Below, one piece after another: positions 35,661 through 44,861 of a stretch of DNA of 64,000 nt. Made by a program: the position numbers and the translations under genes. Under the pieces are notes generated by a model. It was not told the origin of the DNA and made no database searches. It worked only from the letters and a program-made list of their open reading frames with translations. How positions within the stretch are numbered: position 1 is the first letter of the stretch; every line of letters begins with the position of its first letter. The DNA is from an uncultured Porphyromonadaceae bacterium (GTDB taxonomy: Bacteria > Bacteroidota > Bacteroidia > Bacteroidales > Muribaculaceae). The stretch covers positions 41,891 through 105,890 of the forward strand of contig CALAVE010000044.1 in NCBI GenBank assembly GCA_937892215.1. The letters run 5' to 3'.

Positions 35661-36296
35661 ATGAAATTCAATATCTTTAATGCGTCAAAACAGGTTGAGA
35701 CAGCACTTGAAATTGCCCTTGAGGTTTACAAAGGGCGGCGTGACTTTAACGGAAATCCGGAGATTCTGCACTTGCTGGCTGTGGCTATGCAAGGGCTCAA
35801 TGAGAACGAGTTTGTGGCCGGTCTTTTGCACGATGTGGTTTCCGATTCCGACTGGACCTACGAGCGACTGCTTGCTGCCGGCATTTCGCCGAGGGTGGTG
35901 GAAACTCTGCGTGAACTGGCACGGGAGAAGGACGAGGATGATGTGGCTTACTTGGAGCGAATACGCTTTGAACTCGATTTCCACGCCGGCAACGTGAAGT
36001 GCAATGACATAGACCACGATTTGGCGCGGGGACGCTTCGGCGACAATCTGAGCCTTGTGGCGCGGCTTACGGAAGCGCGGAAACACGTGCGTCGCTGTAA
36101 TGGCGACGACGCTGCGGCAATGGATTTTATCATGGACGACCCGGAAGAAGGCAAGTTCTGGCAGGCAAAGTTCTACTTCCAGGACATGGAAGACTCCATT
36201 GAGGAAGCCACGGCTAAGGCCGGTGTCACTGTGGACGAATACATGAATTTCTGGCATCCCCACCACGAAGAAAACAGTTCTGATACCGAAAAATAA
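35661..36296 (+). CDS. HD-domain phosphohydrolase, RelA/SpoT hydrolase-like
   Basis: A 211-aa cytoplasmic protein. The first ~130 residues are a small HD domain: His37 region (EILHLLAVAM), the HD pair at His57-Asp58 in AGLLHDVVSDSDWTYERLLAAGI, and a later KCNDIDHDLARG, equivalent to the distal Asp motif of SpoT/Mesh1-type hydrolases. No synthetase or TGS domain is present. It may hydrolyse (p)ppGpp or another nucleotide; this is inference from motif spacing. The acidic C-terminus (HPHHEENSSDTEK) has no known role. Confidence 0.75.
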   Translation: MKFNIFNASKQVETALEIALEVYKGRRDFNGNPEILHLLAVAMQGLNENEFVAGLLHDVVSDSDWTYERLLAAGISPRVVETLRELAREKDEDDVAYLERIRFELDFHAGNVKCNDIDHDLARGRFGDNLSLVARLTEARKHVRRCNGDDAAAMDFIMDDPEEGKFWQAKFYFQDMEDSIEEATAKAGVTVDEYMNFWHPHHEENSSDTEK

Positions 36297-36332
36297 TTTG
36301 CTAAATTCTGAAATAGAATAACTTACTCTAAA

Positions 36333-36377
36333 CCTCCTTGCGACAAATAATTTGAGTGGTTATAGGTTGTGAGGAGG
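36333..36377 (+). terminator. possible terminator after the HD hydrolase
   Basis: CCTCC (36333-36337) pairs with GGAGG (36373-36377), with inner CGAC/GTTG. ATTTTTCGGTTTTTTT follows within 20 nt. The stem is short and interrupted. Confidence 0.4.
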
Positions 36378-36474
36378 CATGATTTTTCGGTTTTTTTATT
36401 GGGCTGAATCGCTGTAATATGGGGCGTTTTACCAAAATTTATTTTTCAGCATTGACAAATGCGGCATAAATGAG

Positions 36475-36482
36475 TAACTTTG
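36475..36482 (+). promoter_or_regulatory. promoter -7 box TAACTTTG for prfA
   Basis: Plus-strand TAACTTTG 27 nt before ATG 36510. It overlaps the TTG that opens the longest frame at 36480, so translation starts at 36510. Confidence 0.65.
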
Positions 36483-36509
36483 CAGTGGAAAACGAGAAAG
36501 GACTTTATT

Positions 36510-37619
36510 ATGGCAAATAACGCACTGCTACAACGACTTGACGGACTGGATGCCCGCTTTGAGGAAATCGGTACGCTCATTACCGACCCTCAGGTGATTG
36601 CAGACCAAAAACGATATGTGAAACTGAGTAAGGAGTATAAGAGTCTGGAGACTCTGCTTGCCGCCACTCACCGCTACAAGAAACTTATTCAGGACCTGGA
36701 CGACGCTAAGGCTCTGCTTGCATCTGAAACCGACGAAGAACTGCGTGCCATGGCGCGCGAAGAGATTGATGCCAACTCGGAGCAGATTCCGCGTCTGGAG
36801 GAAGAGATAAAACTGCTGCTTATCCCTGAAGACTCCGAGGACTCAAAGAACGTGGTGCTTGAAATCCGCGGCGGCACCGGTGGCGACGAGGCTGCGCTGT
36901 TTGCCGGAGACCTGGCGCGAATGTACACCCGCTACTGCGAGTCGAAAGGCTGGAAGGTGGAGGTGTCGAGCATGAGTGAGGGCGCTGCCGGCGGATTCAA
37001 GGAAATCGTGTTCAGCGTGACGGGAACTGATGTGTATGGCACGCTGAAGTATGAGTCGGGCGTTCACCGCGTTCAACGCGTGCCGGTGACAGAGACTCAG
37101 GGACGTGTACACACGTCGGCCGCATCGGTGGCAGTTCTGCCCGAGGCTGAGCCGTTCGACGTGGAAATCAACGAGGGCGAGATTAAGTGGGACTATTTCC
37201 GTAGCAGTGGTGCCGGCGGACAGAATGTGAACAAGGTGAACTCAGGCGTGCGTCTGCGCTATATGTGGCTCAACCCCAACACCGGCGAGCAGCAGGAAAT
37301 CCTAATTGAGTGTACTGAGACCCGCGACCAGCCTAAGAACAAGGAGCGTGCTCTGGCACGTCTGCGCACATTCATCTACGACCGTGAGCACCAGAAGTAT
37401 ATGGACGACATAGCGTCACGTCGCAAGACGCTGGTTTCTACCGGTGACCGCTCGGCAAAAATCCGCACTTACAACTATCCGCAAGGGCGCATCACCGACC
37501 ACCGCATAGGCTACACGGTGTATAACCTGCCGGCCTTTATGGACGGTGACATTCAGGACTGCATCGACCACCTGATTGTGGCCGAAAACGCCGAGAAACT
37601 AAAGGAGGCTGAACTATAA
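36510..37619 (+). CDS. prfA: peptide chain release factor 1
   Basis: A 369-aa translation factor that reads UAA and UAG. The codon-recognition P-x-T motif of RF1 is PVTETQGRVHTS (RF2 would have SPF). The catalytic loop is SSGAGGQNVNKVNS with GGQ. N-terminal helical domain 1 and the C-terminal basic helix are complete, and the length fits (~360 aa). ATG 36510 is chosen because the promoter box lies just upstream. Confidence 0.97.
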   Translation: MANNALLQRLDGLDARFEEIGTLITDPQVIADQKRYVKLSKEYKSLETLLAATHRYKKLIQDLDDAKALLASETDEELRAMAREEIDANSEQIPRLEEEIKLLLIPEDSEDSKNVVLEIRGGTGGDEAALFAGDLARMYTRYCESKGWKVEVSSMSEGAAGGFKEIVFSVTGTDVYGTLKYESGVHRVQRVPVTETQGRVHTSAASVAVLPEAEPFDVEINEGEIKWDYFRSSGAGGQNVNKVNSGVRLRYMWLNPNTGEQQEILIECTETRDQPKNKERALARLRTFIYDREHQKYMDDIASRRKTLVSTGDRSAKIRTYNYPQGRITDHRIGYTVYNLPAFMDGDIQDCIDHLIVAENAEKLKEAEL

Positions 37620-37654
37620 TAGACATCAAATTGCGTAATTTGCAAAATTTTCAT

Positions 37655-37662
37655 TAATTTTG
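37655..37662 (+). promoter_or_regulatory. promoter -7 box TAATTTTG for pgk
   Basis: Plus-strand TAATTTTG 52 nt before ATG 37715, with TTG at 37631-37633 about 21 nt upstream. Confidence 0.65.
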
Positions 37663-37714
37663 CGTCACATAAGACTTACAAAAAACAATTATAACAATAA
37701 ACCAACAATTAATT

Positions 37715-38989
37715 ATGGCAAACGTAACAAATTACAATTTTGCTGGCAAGAAAGCATTGGTTCGCGTGGACTTCAATGTGCCCCTGAACGAACAAGGTCA
37801 AATCACTGACGACACCCGCATCCGCGGTGCTCTGCCCACCCTGAAGAAGATTCTCGCCGACGGCGGCGCGCTGATTATCATGTCGCACATGGGCAAGCCC
37901 AAGGGAAAAGTAAACCCAAAGTTATCGCTCGGCCAGATAGCCGATGCTGTGGCTGCCGCTCTGGGCACACCGGTTAAGTTCGCCCCCGACTGCGCTAAGG
38001 CCGGCGCTGCTGCTGCCGCCCTGAAGCCCGGCGAGGTGCTGCTGCTGGAGAACCTGCGCTACTATCCAGAGGAGGAAGGCAAGCCTGTGGGAATCGACAA
38101 GGCTGATCCAGGCTATGACGAGGCTAAGAAAGAAATGAAGGCTCGTCAGAAAGAGTTCGCTAAGACTCTGGCAAGTTATGCCGACTGCTATGTGAACGAC
38201 GCGTTCGGCACTGCTCACCGCAAGCACGCCTCTACGGCAGTCGTTGCCGACTTCTTCGGCACGGACGACAAGATGGTGGGTCTGCTGATGGAGAAGGAAC
38301 TTACGGCAGTGGACAACGTGCTGAACAACATTCAGCGTCCGTTCGTGGCTATCATGGGCGGCTCCAAGGTTTCTTCAAAAATCGGTATCATCGAGAATCT
38401 GCTGGGCAAGGTTGACCGCCTGATTCTCTGCGGAGGTATGACTTATACATTCGCCAAGGCACACGGAGGCGAGATAGGTAACTCCATCGTGGAACTAGAC
38501 AAACTGGATGTGGCTCTGGGCGTTGAGGAAATGGCAAAGAAGAACGGAGTGGAACTCGTTCTCGGTTCCGACTCTGTGTGTTGCACAGGCTATGACTTCG
38601 GCACATTCTCTGTGAAGCCGGGCGCTGAAATTAAGGTGTTCCCGTCTAACGCAATCGAAGAAGGTTGGGACGGCCTGGATGCAGGTCCTGAGAGCCGCGA
38701 GAAGTTCGCAAAGGCAATTGAGGGCGCGAAGACCATCCTTTGGAATGGTCCTGCCGGATGCTTCGAGTGCGAAGAGTTCACAGCCGGTTCTCGCGCTGTA
38801 GGCGAGGCTGTTGCAGAGGCTACTGTCGAGGGCGCATTCTCGCTGATAGGCGGTGGCGATTCTGTGGCTTGTGTGAACAAGTTCGGGCTGGCCGACAAGG
38901 TTTCTTACATCTCCACCGGTGGCGGCGCATTGCTCGAGGCCATCGAGGGCAAGATACTTCCAGGTGTAGCAGCCATCAAGGGCGAGTAA
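37715..38989 (+). CDS. pgk: phosphoglycerate kinase
   Basis: A 424-aa glycolytic enzyme that makes ATP from 1,3-bisphosphoglycerate. The N-terminal signature VRVDFNVPL and substrate loop HMGKPKGK are present, VNDAFGTAHRKHAST is the conserved central block, and the C-terminal GGGDSVACVNKFGL and STGGGALLE bind nucleotide. It is slightly longer than the ~390-400 aa of many bacteria. Codon usage is strongly biased (GGC, CTG, AAG), as expected for a highly expressed gene. Ends before a terminator. Confidence 0.97.
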   Translation: MANVTNYNFAGKKALVRVDFNVPLNEQGQITDDTRIRGALPTLKKILADGGALIIMSHMGKPKGKVNPKLSLGQIADAVAAALGTPVKFAPDCAKAGAAAAALKPGEVLLLENLRYYPEEEGKPVGIDKADPGYDEAKKEMKARQKEFAKTLASYADCYVNDAFGTAHRKHASTAVVADFFGTDDKMVGLLMEKELTAVDNVLNNIQRPFVAIMGGSKVSSKIGIIENLLGKVDRLILCGGMTYTFAKAHGGEIGNSIVELDKLDVALGVEEMAKKNGVELVLGSDSVCCTGYDFGTFSVKPGAEIKVFPSNAIEEGWDGLDAGPESREKFAKAIEGAKTILWNGPAGCFECEEFTAGSRAVGEAVAEATVEGAFSLIGGGDSVACVNKFGLADKVSYISTGGGALLEAIEGKILPGVAAIKGE

Positions 38990-39016
38990 CAAGTTGCACA
39001 AAACAATGGATATTAA

Positions 39017-39046
39017 GAGGGCACGCCTGAAATCAAGCGTGTCCTC
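39017..39046 (+). terminator. terminator of pgk
   Basis: 10-bp stem GAGGGCACGC (39017-39026) and GCGTGTCCTC (39037-39046), with one G-U pair, followed by AATAATTCTGTTT. Confidence 0.6.
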
Positions 39047-39141
39047 AATAATTCTGTTTAGCCCAAATCGATTATTAGGCCACAAAAGGTTATTATTTAA
39101 CCGAATTGGGGTTAACGCTTGGAAAAACGGAAATAAAGTAT

Positions 39142-39149
39142 TATTTTTG
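39142..39149 (+). promoter_or_regulatory. promoter -7 box TATTTTTG for the structured RNA and/or BspA-like gene
   Basis: TATTTTTG, with TTG at 39119-39121, spacing 20 nt. The rod-like RNA begins about 58 nt later, and the BspA-like ATG is 255 nt after the box. Confidence 0.6.
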
Positions 39150-39206
39150 TGGTTGTAATAATCGCAAGATTATTTGAATAAAGATATTAAGGAGCGTTTT
39201 GCTTAT

Positions 39207-39333
39207 CTCTTATTGAGAAAACGTAGGAAATTTTCACAAGGATAAGAGGATAAACAAGCGGCTCTCGCTGCATAGCGTGTGCTGCTAATCCCACATCCTT
39301 ATCCTTGGTTTCCTACGACCATCTCAATAGGAG
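39207..39333 (+). ncRNA. long rod-shaped RNA structure, unidentified (6S-like shape)
   Basis: Nested pairings fold 127 nt into one rod: CTCTTATTGAGA (39207-39218) with TCTCAATAGGAG (39322-39333), CGTAGGAAA (39222-39230) with TTTCCTACG (39309-39317), AAGGATAAG (39238-39246) with CTTATCCTT (39298-39306), GGAT with ATCC, AGCGGC (39257-39262) with GCTGCT (39281-39286), and a CGCT/AGCG tip. Internal loops are asymmetric, and two G-U pairs occur, as expected for RNA. It may be a separate RNA or the leader of the BspA-like gene; no clear terminator follows. I cannot match it to a known family. Confidence 0.6.
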
Positions 39334-39403
39334 TGGCAAGTCAGTCCACGCTTTTGCTTGTTATTTGCCATTTGGGGGCTGGAATGGCGCAAAATGAGAA
39401 AGA

Positions 39404-41584
39404 ATGAAGACGATAGAAAGATTAACCTTGGCTCTAATTTTATTATCCACTTATATGACGACATCAGCCAGTATCTATTTTACAATTAACGGAGTCAAAT
39501 TTTACACTAATACTGATGGAACTGCCACTATATCTGGCACAGAGTTGGGGGCTTCCGGATTCACCGGAATACTGGAAATACCCTCAAAGGTGGAGTATAA
39601 TGACGTAACTTATACAGTGACAGCGATAGGCGAAAAGGCTTTTTCCAATTACTCTGGAATGATAGGCGTGGTAATACCTGGATCGGTTAAGAGTATCGGG
39701 TATCAGGCATTTCTTAGTTGTACTGGTCTGACCGGCGTAACAATTCCGGGCTCAGTTTCGTATATTCGGAAACAGGCATTCTGGGGCTGTAGTAACCTGG
39801 CGCAAGTGGTGCTGGGAGAAGGAGTCGAATCCATAGGAGAATATGCTTTTGCCGGGTGCTTCGCTCTCGAAAGTTTGGCATTTCCCAGCACGGTAACTAC
39901 GCTCAGCAGTTATGCCTTTGATGGCTGTAGCGGATTGAAAAATCTGGTTATCGGACCCGGTGTCAAATCTATTAATGGCTCGTTTCGCGGCTGCAGTGGC
40001 TTGACGAGCGTAATTATACCCGAACAAGTGGAATCCCTAAACGAAGCGTTCCGCAATTGTACGGGATTGACAAGCGTCACCGTTGAGAATTCAGTGATAG
40101 GTATCAGCCAGTTTGCTGGTTGTACAAACTTGGCAAATGTAACGTTGTCTAACTCATTAACCACGATTGGCAGCTATGCGTTTAACGGCTGCGCCGCCCT
40201 GGCAGAGTTTTCTGTTCCGAACATGGTGCAATCCATAGGCAATTATGCGTTCAAGGATTGCACAGGTCTGACAAGTGTGACGATAGGAGAATCGTTAAAA
40301 ACGTTTGCCGGCGACGCATTCTCAGGGTGCACCAACCTGAAGAATGTGGAGTGGAATGCTATCCACTGTGCGGACTTCAAAACTCCACTGAACAATAAAA
40401 CACCGATCGAGACTTTCACATTTGGCGAAAAGGTGGAGCATATACCCGCTTACCTTTGTTATGGGTTAAATTTGATTTCAAGTGTTACCATACCAAATTC
40501 CGTGATATCCATCGGCAGTAATGTGTTTTACAATTGCTACGGTTTGGCGGATGTGGCTATGGGAAATTCGTTGGTCTGGATAGGCGAGAGTGCATTCAAG
40601 AACTGTACAGGGCTGAAGGCTATTAGTCTACCTAATACTGTAACCACAGTTGGGAAAGAGGCGTTTTATGGCTGTATTGCTCTGACCAGCCTGACACTTT
40701 CCAATGCCCTAACTTTGATTGACGAAAAGGTGTTTTATGGTTGCAGCGGATTGACAGGCTTGGTCTTGCCTAATTCTGTAACCGGTATTGGAGAGTCCGC
40801 GTTTAGCAAATGTAGCAGTTTGGCAAGTCTGGTCTTGCCTAATTCTGTAACCGGTATTGGAGAGTCCGCGTTTAGCCATTGTAGCAGTTTGGCAAGTCTG
40901 GTTCTGCCCAATTCTGTAACCACCATCGGTAAATATGCGTTTTATGGCTGCAGCGGATTGGCTAATCTGACACTTTCTAATTCCTTAACGTTGATAGACA
41001 AATCAGTGTTTGACGGTTGCAAAGGTCTTACAAGTTTAGTGTTACCCAACTCTGTAACAACCATCGGTTATTCCGCTTTTTCCCGTTGCACCGGTCTGAC
41101 AAGCATCACCATCCCCCATTCCGTAACAGGCATTGGCCAAGATGCGTTTTCTGCCACCGGCCTGACAAGCATCACCATCCCCAACTCCGTCACCTCTATT
41201 GGGGCCAATGCGTTCTATAACTGTCGCAACCTGACAAGCATATCAGCGTATCCCGACCCAGAGAACGTGACTCTGGGAACGGCCGTGTTTTATAACGTGC
41301 CAAAAGCCGGCACCCTCCATGTGCTGTCGTGCTATCTGGAGGACTATCAGTCGGCCGACCAATGGAAAGATTTCACCGACATTGTTGGCGATTTGAGGGA
41401 AGTGATCAGCGGTGACGTGAACAGTGATAACGTGGTGGACGTGACCGACGTGGTGGGAATAGCCAACTATGTCATGGGGGCGGTGTCCGGTAGTTTTGTC
41501 CCAGCGAATGCCGACCTAAACGAATCGGGCAACGTAGATGTCTCAGACGTGGTGAGTCTCGCCAATATTGTCATGGGGAATTAA
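39404..41584 (+). CDS. BspA-like leucine-rich-repeat surface protein with dockerin-type C-terminus
   Basis: A 726-aa secreted protein: signal peptide 1-23, then about two dozen LRR_5 (BspA-type) repeats of ~23 residues following the pattern sIGxxAFxxCsgLtsvtlPnsV, filling residues ~60-640. The last ~65 residues contain two Ca-binding loops, GDVNSDNVVDVTDVVGIANYVMG and ADLNESGNVDVSDVVSLANIVMG, which match a type I dockerin. BspA-like proteins mediate adhesion to host or other microbes; the dockerin suggests attachment to a cohesin partner. Two neighbouring repeats are almost identical at DNA level. Confidence 0.9.
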   Translation: MKTIERLTLALILLSTYMTTSASIYFTINGVKFYTNTDGTATISGTELGASGFTGILEIPSKVEYNDVTYTVTAIGEKAFSNYSGMIGVVIPGSVKSIGYQAFLSCTGLTGVTIPGSVSYIRKQAFWGCSNLAQVVLGEGVESIGEYAFAGCFALESLAFPSTVTTLSSYAFDGCSGLKNLVIGPGVKSINGSFRGCSGLTSVIIPEQVESLNEAFRNCTGLTSVTVENSVIGISQFAGCTNLANVTLSNSLTTIGSYAFNGCAALAEFSVPNMVQSIGNYAFKDCTGLTSVTIGESLKTFAGDAFSGCTNLKNVEWNAIHCADFKTPLNNKTPIETFTFGEKVEHIPAYLCYGLNLISSVTIPNSVISIGSNVFYNCYGLADVAMGNSLVWIGESAFKNCTGLKAISLPNTVTTVGKEAFYGCIALTSLTLSNALTLIDEKVFYGCSGLTGLVLPNSVTGIGESAFSKCSSLASLVLPNSVTGIGESAFSHCSSLASLVLPNSVTTIGKYAFYGCSGLANLTLSNSLTLIDKSVFDGCKGLTSLVLPNSVTTIGYSAFSRCTGLTSITIPHSVTGIGQDAFSATGLTSITIPNSVTSIGANAFYNCRNLTSISAYPDPENVTLGTAVFYNVPKAGTLHVLSCYLEDYQSADQWKDFTDIVGDLREVISGDVNSDNVVDVTDVVGIANYVMGAVSGSFVPANADLNESGNVDVSDVVSLANIVMGN
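40761..40898 (+). repeat. recent 69-bp tandem duplication inside the BspA-like gene
   Basis: TGGTCTTGCCTAATTCTGTA starts at 40761 and again at 40830. The two 69-bp (23-codon) units are nearly identical for at least 46 nt, unlike the diverged repeats around them. This suggests a recent repeat gain by slippage or unequal crossover. Confidence 0.75.
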
Positions 41585-41650
41585 AGATGTCTTTTTAGGC
41601 ATATAGTCAAAAAGTTATTGCTTGCCTGCGATGGTGAGCAATATTTTTTA

Positions 41651-41920
41651 TTATTGGTGTCCGCTAAACATGTTTTTGTGCCGAATAATACTGGTTTGAG
41701 CAACAGACAAGCCCCCTTATAAGAGGCGACAACGGCTGTCCGCTAAAAATTCCGCCCCTCACACGTCATAAACTTAAGCATGGATGGCTATATTTGCTAT
41801 TTTGAGGCATATTCTGTCACTTTACATCACCCATATGACTACTTATACGTCCAGTATATCGGCTGTCCGAGAAAATAGTAGTTCCTGAAATCATCAAAAG
41901 TTTTTAGCGGACACCAATAA
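41651..41920. mobile_element. 270-bp MITE-like element with terminal inverted repeats
   Basis: Perfect 18-bp inverted ends TTATTGGTGTCCGCTAAA (41651-41668) and its complement (41903-41920), flanked by the direct repeat TTTTTTA (41644-41650 and 41921-41927), which fits a 7-bp target duplication. No transposase ORF lies inside. Partial internal copies of the end (GGCTGTCCGCTAAAAA near 41733, GGCTGTCCGAGAAAA near 41860) suggest a deleted or nested insertion sequence. It sits between the BspA-like gene and uvrA. Confidence 0.75.
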
Positions 41921-42008
41921 TTTTTTATGAGAGGTGGGGAAACTGCCGACAGGCTACTATATTCTGCCGAATAGTCTTTTTTTTGTTCCAATCGGCAGGT
42001 TTGAATCG

Positions 42009-44840
42009 TTATTTCAGTTCGGGGGCGAGGTATTGTCCTGTGATGGAGTGTGGGTTAGCGGCGATTTGCTCAGGTGTACCGGTGGCCACTACTTGTCCGC
42101 CTCGCTGTCCGCCTTCGGGTCCCATGTCTATTATGTAGTCGGCGCACTTTATCACGTCTAGGTTGTGCTCAATCACTATCACGGTGTTTCCCTTCTGTAC
42201 CAGTCGGTTGAGGACACCCATCAGCACATTGATGTCGGCGAAATGCAGACCTGTGGTGGGTTCGTCCAGAATATAGACGGTTTTCCCTGTGTCGCGCTTG
42301 GAGAGTTCGGTTGCCAATTTCACTCGCTGGCACTCTCCGCCGGACAGTGTGCTCGAAGGCTGGCCGAGTTTGATGTACCCGAGCCCCACGTCTTGCAGCA
42401 CCTTGATTTTATTAAGAATTGATGGCACCGCCTCGAAGAATTCCACGGCCTGATTGATGGTCATGTCCAGCACGTCGGCAATGGATTTTCCCTTGAATTT
42501 CACCTCCAGAGTTTCGCGGTTGTACCGCTTGCCTCCACATTCCTCGCACGGCACCAGCACGTCGGGGAGGAAGTTCATTTCCACGGTTTTGTAGCCGTTA
42601 CCCTTGCACACCTCGCAGCGTCCGCCTGATGTGTTGAATGAGAATCGCCCCGGTTTGTAGCCGCGAATTTTGGCTTCAGGGAGTCCCACGAAGAGGTTGC
42701 GAATATCGGCGAACACGCCTGTATATGTGGCCGCATTGGAGCGTGGAGTCTTGCCGAGCGGTGACTGGTCCACGGTCACCACCTTGTCCACGAACTCAAT
42801 GCCATCGATGCTGTCGTAAGGCAGCGGTTCGGTGAGCGAGCGGTAGAACTTCTGGCTGAGAATGGGCTGCAGGGTGGCGTTGACAAGCGAAGATTTTCCG
42901 CTCCCCGACACGCCTGTAACGCAAATCAGCATACCCAGCGGGAACGACACGTCGATGTCTTTCAGGTTGTTACCGCGGCATCCGTGCAGTGTGATTCGCT
43001 TGCCGTTGCCTTGCCGGCGTTGCTCTGGTACGGCTATTTCCTGCGTTCCGTTCAGGTAGTCGGCGGTTAGGGTATGTGTCTTGAGCATCTGCCGAGGAGT
43101 GCCTGCGAACACCACATTACCGCCTTTGCGGCCTGCGTTTGGGCCGATGTCAATCACATAGTCGGCCTGGAGCATCATTTCCTTGTCGTGCTCCACCACG
43201 ATGATGGTGTTGCCCTCGTCGCGCAGTTGCTTTAGCGAGCTGATGAGCCGCTGGTTGTCGCGCTGGTGCAGGCCTATCGACGGCTCGTCCAGAATATAGA
43301 GCACATTCACCAGTTGCGAGCCTATCTGCGTGGCAAGCCTTATTCGCTGGCTCTCTCCGCCTGATAGTGAACTGGAGTTGCGGTTGAGCGACACGTAGTC
43401 AAGGCCCACGTCGAGCATAAACCGGAGTCGGCTGTCAATCTCCTTCACTATTTCCTCTGCGATGGCCCACTGCTTCTCGGTGACATGGTTTTTGAGGTCG
43501 GCAATCCATTCTCTCAGTTCCGATATGTCCATCGATGCCAGTTGGGCTATGTTCTTGCCGTTGAGTCGGAAGTGCAGTGCCTCACTGTTGAGTCGTGCTC
43601 CGCCGCACTGAGGGCAAGTGGTGCGCGAGAAGAATTGTCCGGCCCATTTCTGCGCCGAACTGCTTGCGTCGTCGCTCTGTTGCATTTCTATGTATTTCAC
43701 TAGGCCGTCGAAAGTGAGGAAGTAGTTGGAAGTGCTCAGAGTCTCGGTCTTGATGTTGAGCCGCTCTTCTGTGCCGTTCATTATGTCGTCTATGGCCTCT
43801 TCGGGCAGGTCCTTGATGGGGGTGTCGAGCGAGAAGCCGTATTTCTCGCAGATGGCGGCAATCTGCCAGAATATCAGAGAGTTCTTGTATTTGCCCAGGG
43901 GCAGGATTCCGCCGTCTTTTATCGAGAGGCCGTCGTTGGGCATAATCTTCTCGCGGTCAATCAGGTTCACGTAGCCCAGCCCCTTGCATTTGGGGCAGGC
44001 ACCTTGCGGAGAGTTGAACGAGAAGTTATGCGGTGCGGGGTCAAAGTAGGAGAGGCCTGTCTCGGGGTCCATGAGTGACTTGCTGTAGTAGCCGGGCTCG
44101 TTGTTGTCCACCTCAAGCACCATCAGTTGGTTGTTACCCTGGTCAAAAGCGGTTTTCACCGTTTCCATGAGTCGTTTCTCGTCTTTCCGAGCCACTTTCA
44201 GGCGGTCCACCACCAGTTCTATGCTGTGATTCTTGTAGCGGTCCAGTTTCATCCCGAAGGTGATTTCGCGCAGTTCTCCGTCGATTCTCACGTTGAGATA
44301 CCCTTTCTTTCGCAGTTGCTCAAAAAGGTCCTTGTAATGTCCCTTGCGGTTCTTAACCAGCGGAGCCAGTACGAAGATTTTCTTTCCGTCGTATTTCTCG
44401 AGGATGAGCGACAGGATCTTCTCTTCGGTGTACTTCACCATTTTCTTGCCGCTGAGGTAGGAATAGGCTTCGGCCGCGCGGGCGTAGAGCAGTCGCAGAT
44501 AGTCGTAAACCTCGGTGGTGGTGCCTATGGTGCTTCGCGGATTCTTGTTGGTGGTTTTCTGCCCGATGGAAATCACCGGGTTAAGGCCTGAAATCTTGTC
44601 CACGTCGGGACGCTCCAGCACGCCGAGCATATTCCGTGCATAGGCCGAGAACGTCTCCAGATATCTGCGCTGTCCTTCGGCAAAGATGGTGTCGAAAGCG
44701 AGCGAAGACTTTCCGCTACCGCTCAGTCCGGTTATCACAGTGAGTTTGTAGTGCGGAATCTCCACATCAATGTTTTTCAGATTGTGTACGCGTGCTCCCA
44801 GCACTTCCACGCTATCCACTTCTTTTCCGTTGAATTTCAT
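42009..44840 (-). CDS. uvrA: excinuclease ABC subunit A
   Basis: A 943-aa DNA-damage recognition ATPase of nucleotide excision repair, working with UvrB and UvrC. Two ABC modules: Walker A GLSGSGKSSL near residue 37 and GVSGSGKSSL near 645, with signature blocks SLSGGESQRI and TLSGGECQRV. The zinc modules are visible as CPKC...CPQC and CEVC...CEEC. Length is typical. It is 21 nt after the transglycosylase gene and may be co-transcribed. Confidence 0.97.
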   Translation of the reverse strand: MKFNGKEVDSVEVLGARVHNLKNIDVEIPHYKLTVITGLSGSGKSSLAFDTIFAEGQRRYLETFSAYARNMLGVLERPDVDKISGLNPVISIGQKTTNKNPRSTIGTTTEVYDYLRLLYARAAEAYSYLSGKKMVKYTEEKILSLILEKYDGKKIFVLAPLVKNRKGHYKDLFEQLRKKGYLNVRIDGELREITFGMKLDRYKNHSIELVVDRLKVARKDEKRLMETVKTAFDQGNNQLMVLEVDNNEPGYYSKSLMDPETGLSYFDPAPHNFSFNSPQGACPKCKGLGYVNLIDREKIMPNDGLSIKDGGILPLGKYKNSLIFWQIAAICEKYGFSLDTPIKDLPEEAIDDIMNGTEERLNIKTETLSTSNYFLTFDGLVKYIEMQQSDDASSSAQKWAGQFFSRTTCPQCGGARLNSEALHFRLNGKNIAQLASMDISELREWIADLKNHVTEKQWAIAEEIVKEIDSRLRFMLDVGLDYVSLNRNSSSLSGGESQRIRLATQIGSQLVNVLYILDEPSIGLHQRDNQRLISSLKQLRDEGNTIIVVEHDKEMMLQADYVIDIGPNAGRKGGNVVFAGTPRQMLKTHTLTADYLNGTQEIAVPEQRRQGNGKRITLHGCRGNNLKDIDVSFPLGMLICVTGVSGSGKSSLVNATLQPILSQKFYRSLTEPLPYDSIDGIEFVDKVVTVDQSPLGKTPRSNAATYTGVFADIRNLFVGLPEAKIRGYKPGRFSFNTSGGRCEVCKGNGYKTVEMNFLPDVLVPCEECGGKRYNRETLEVKFKGKSIADVLDMTINQAVEFFEAVPSILNKIKVLQDVGLGYIKLGQPSSTLSGGECQRVKLATELSKRDTGKTVYILDEPTTGLHFADINVLMGVLNRLVQKGNTVIVIEHNLDVIKCADYIIDMGPEGGQRGGQVVATGTPEQIAANPHSITGQYLAPELK

Positions 44841-44861
44841 CCCTTGTGTAGGTGGGTTCGG

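Noticed and set aside
39207..39333. tmRNA, RNase P RNA or SRP RNA
   Set aside because: None of the conserved sequences of these RNAs (for example GAGGAAAGTCC or the SRP GGAAG loop) is present.
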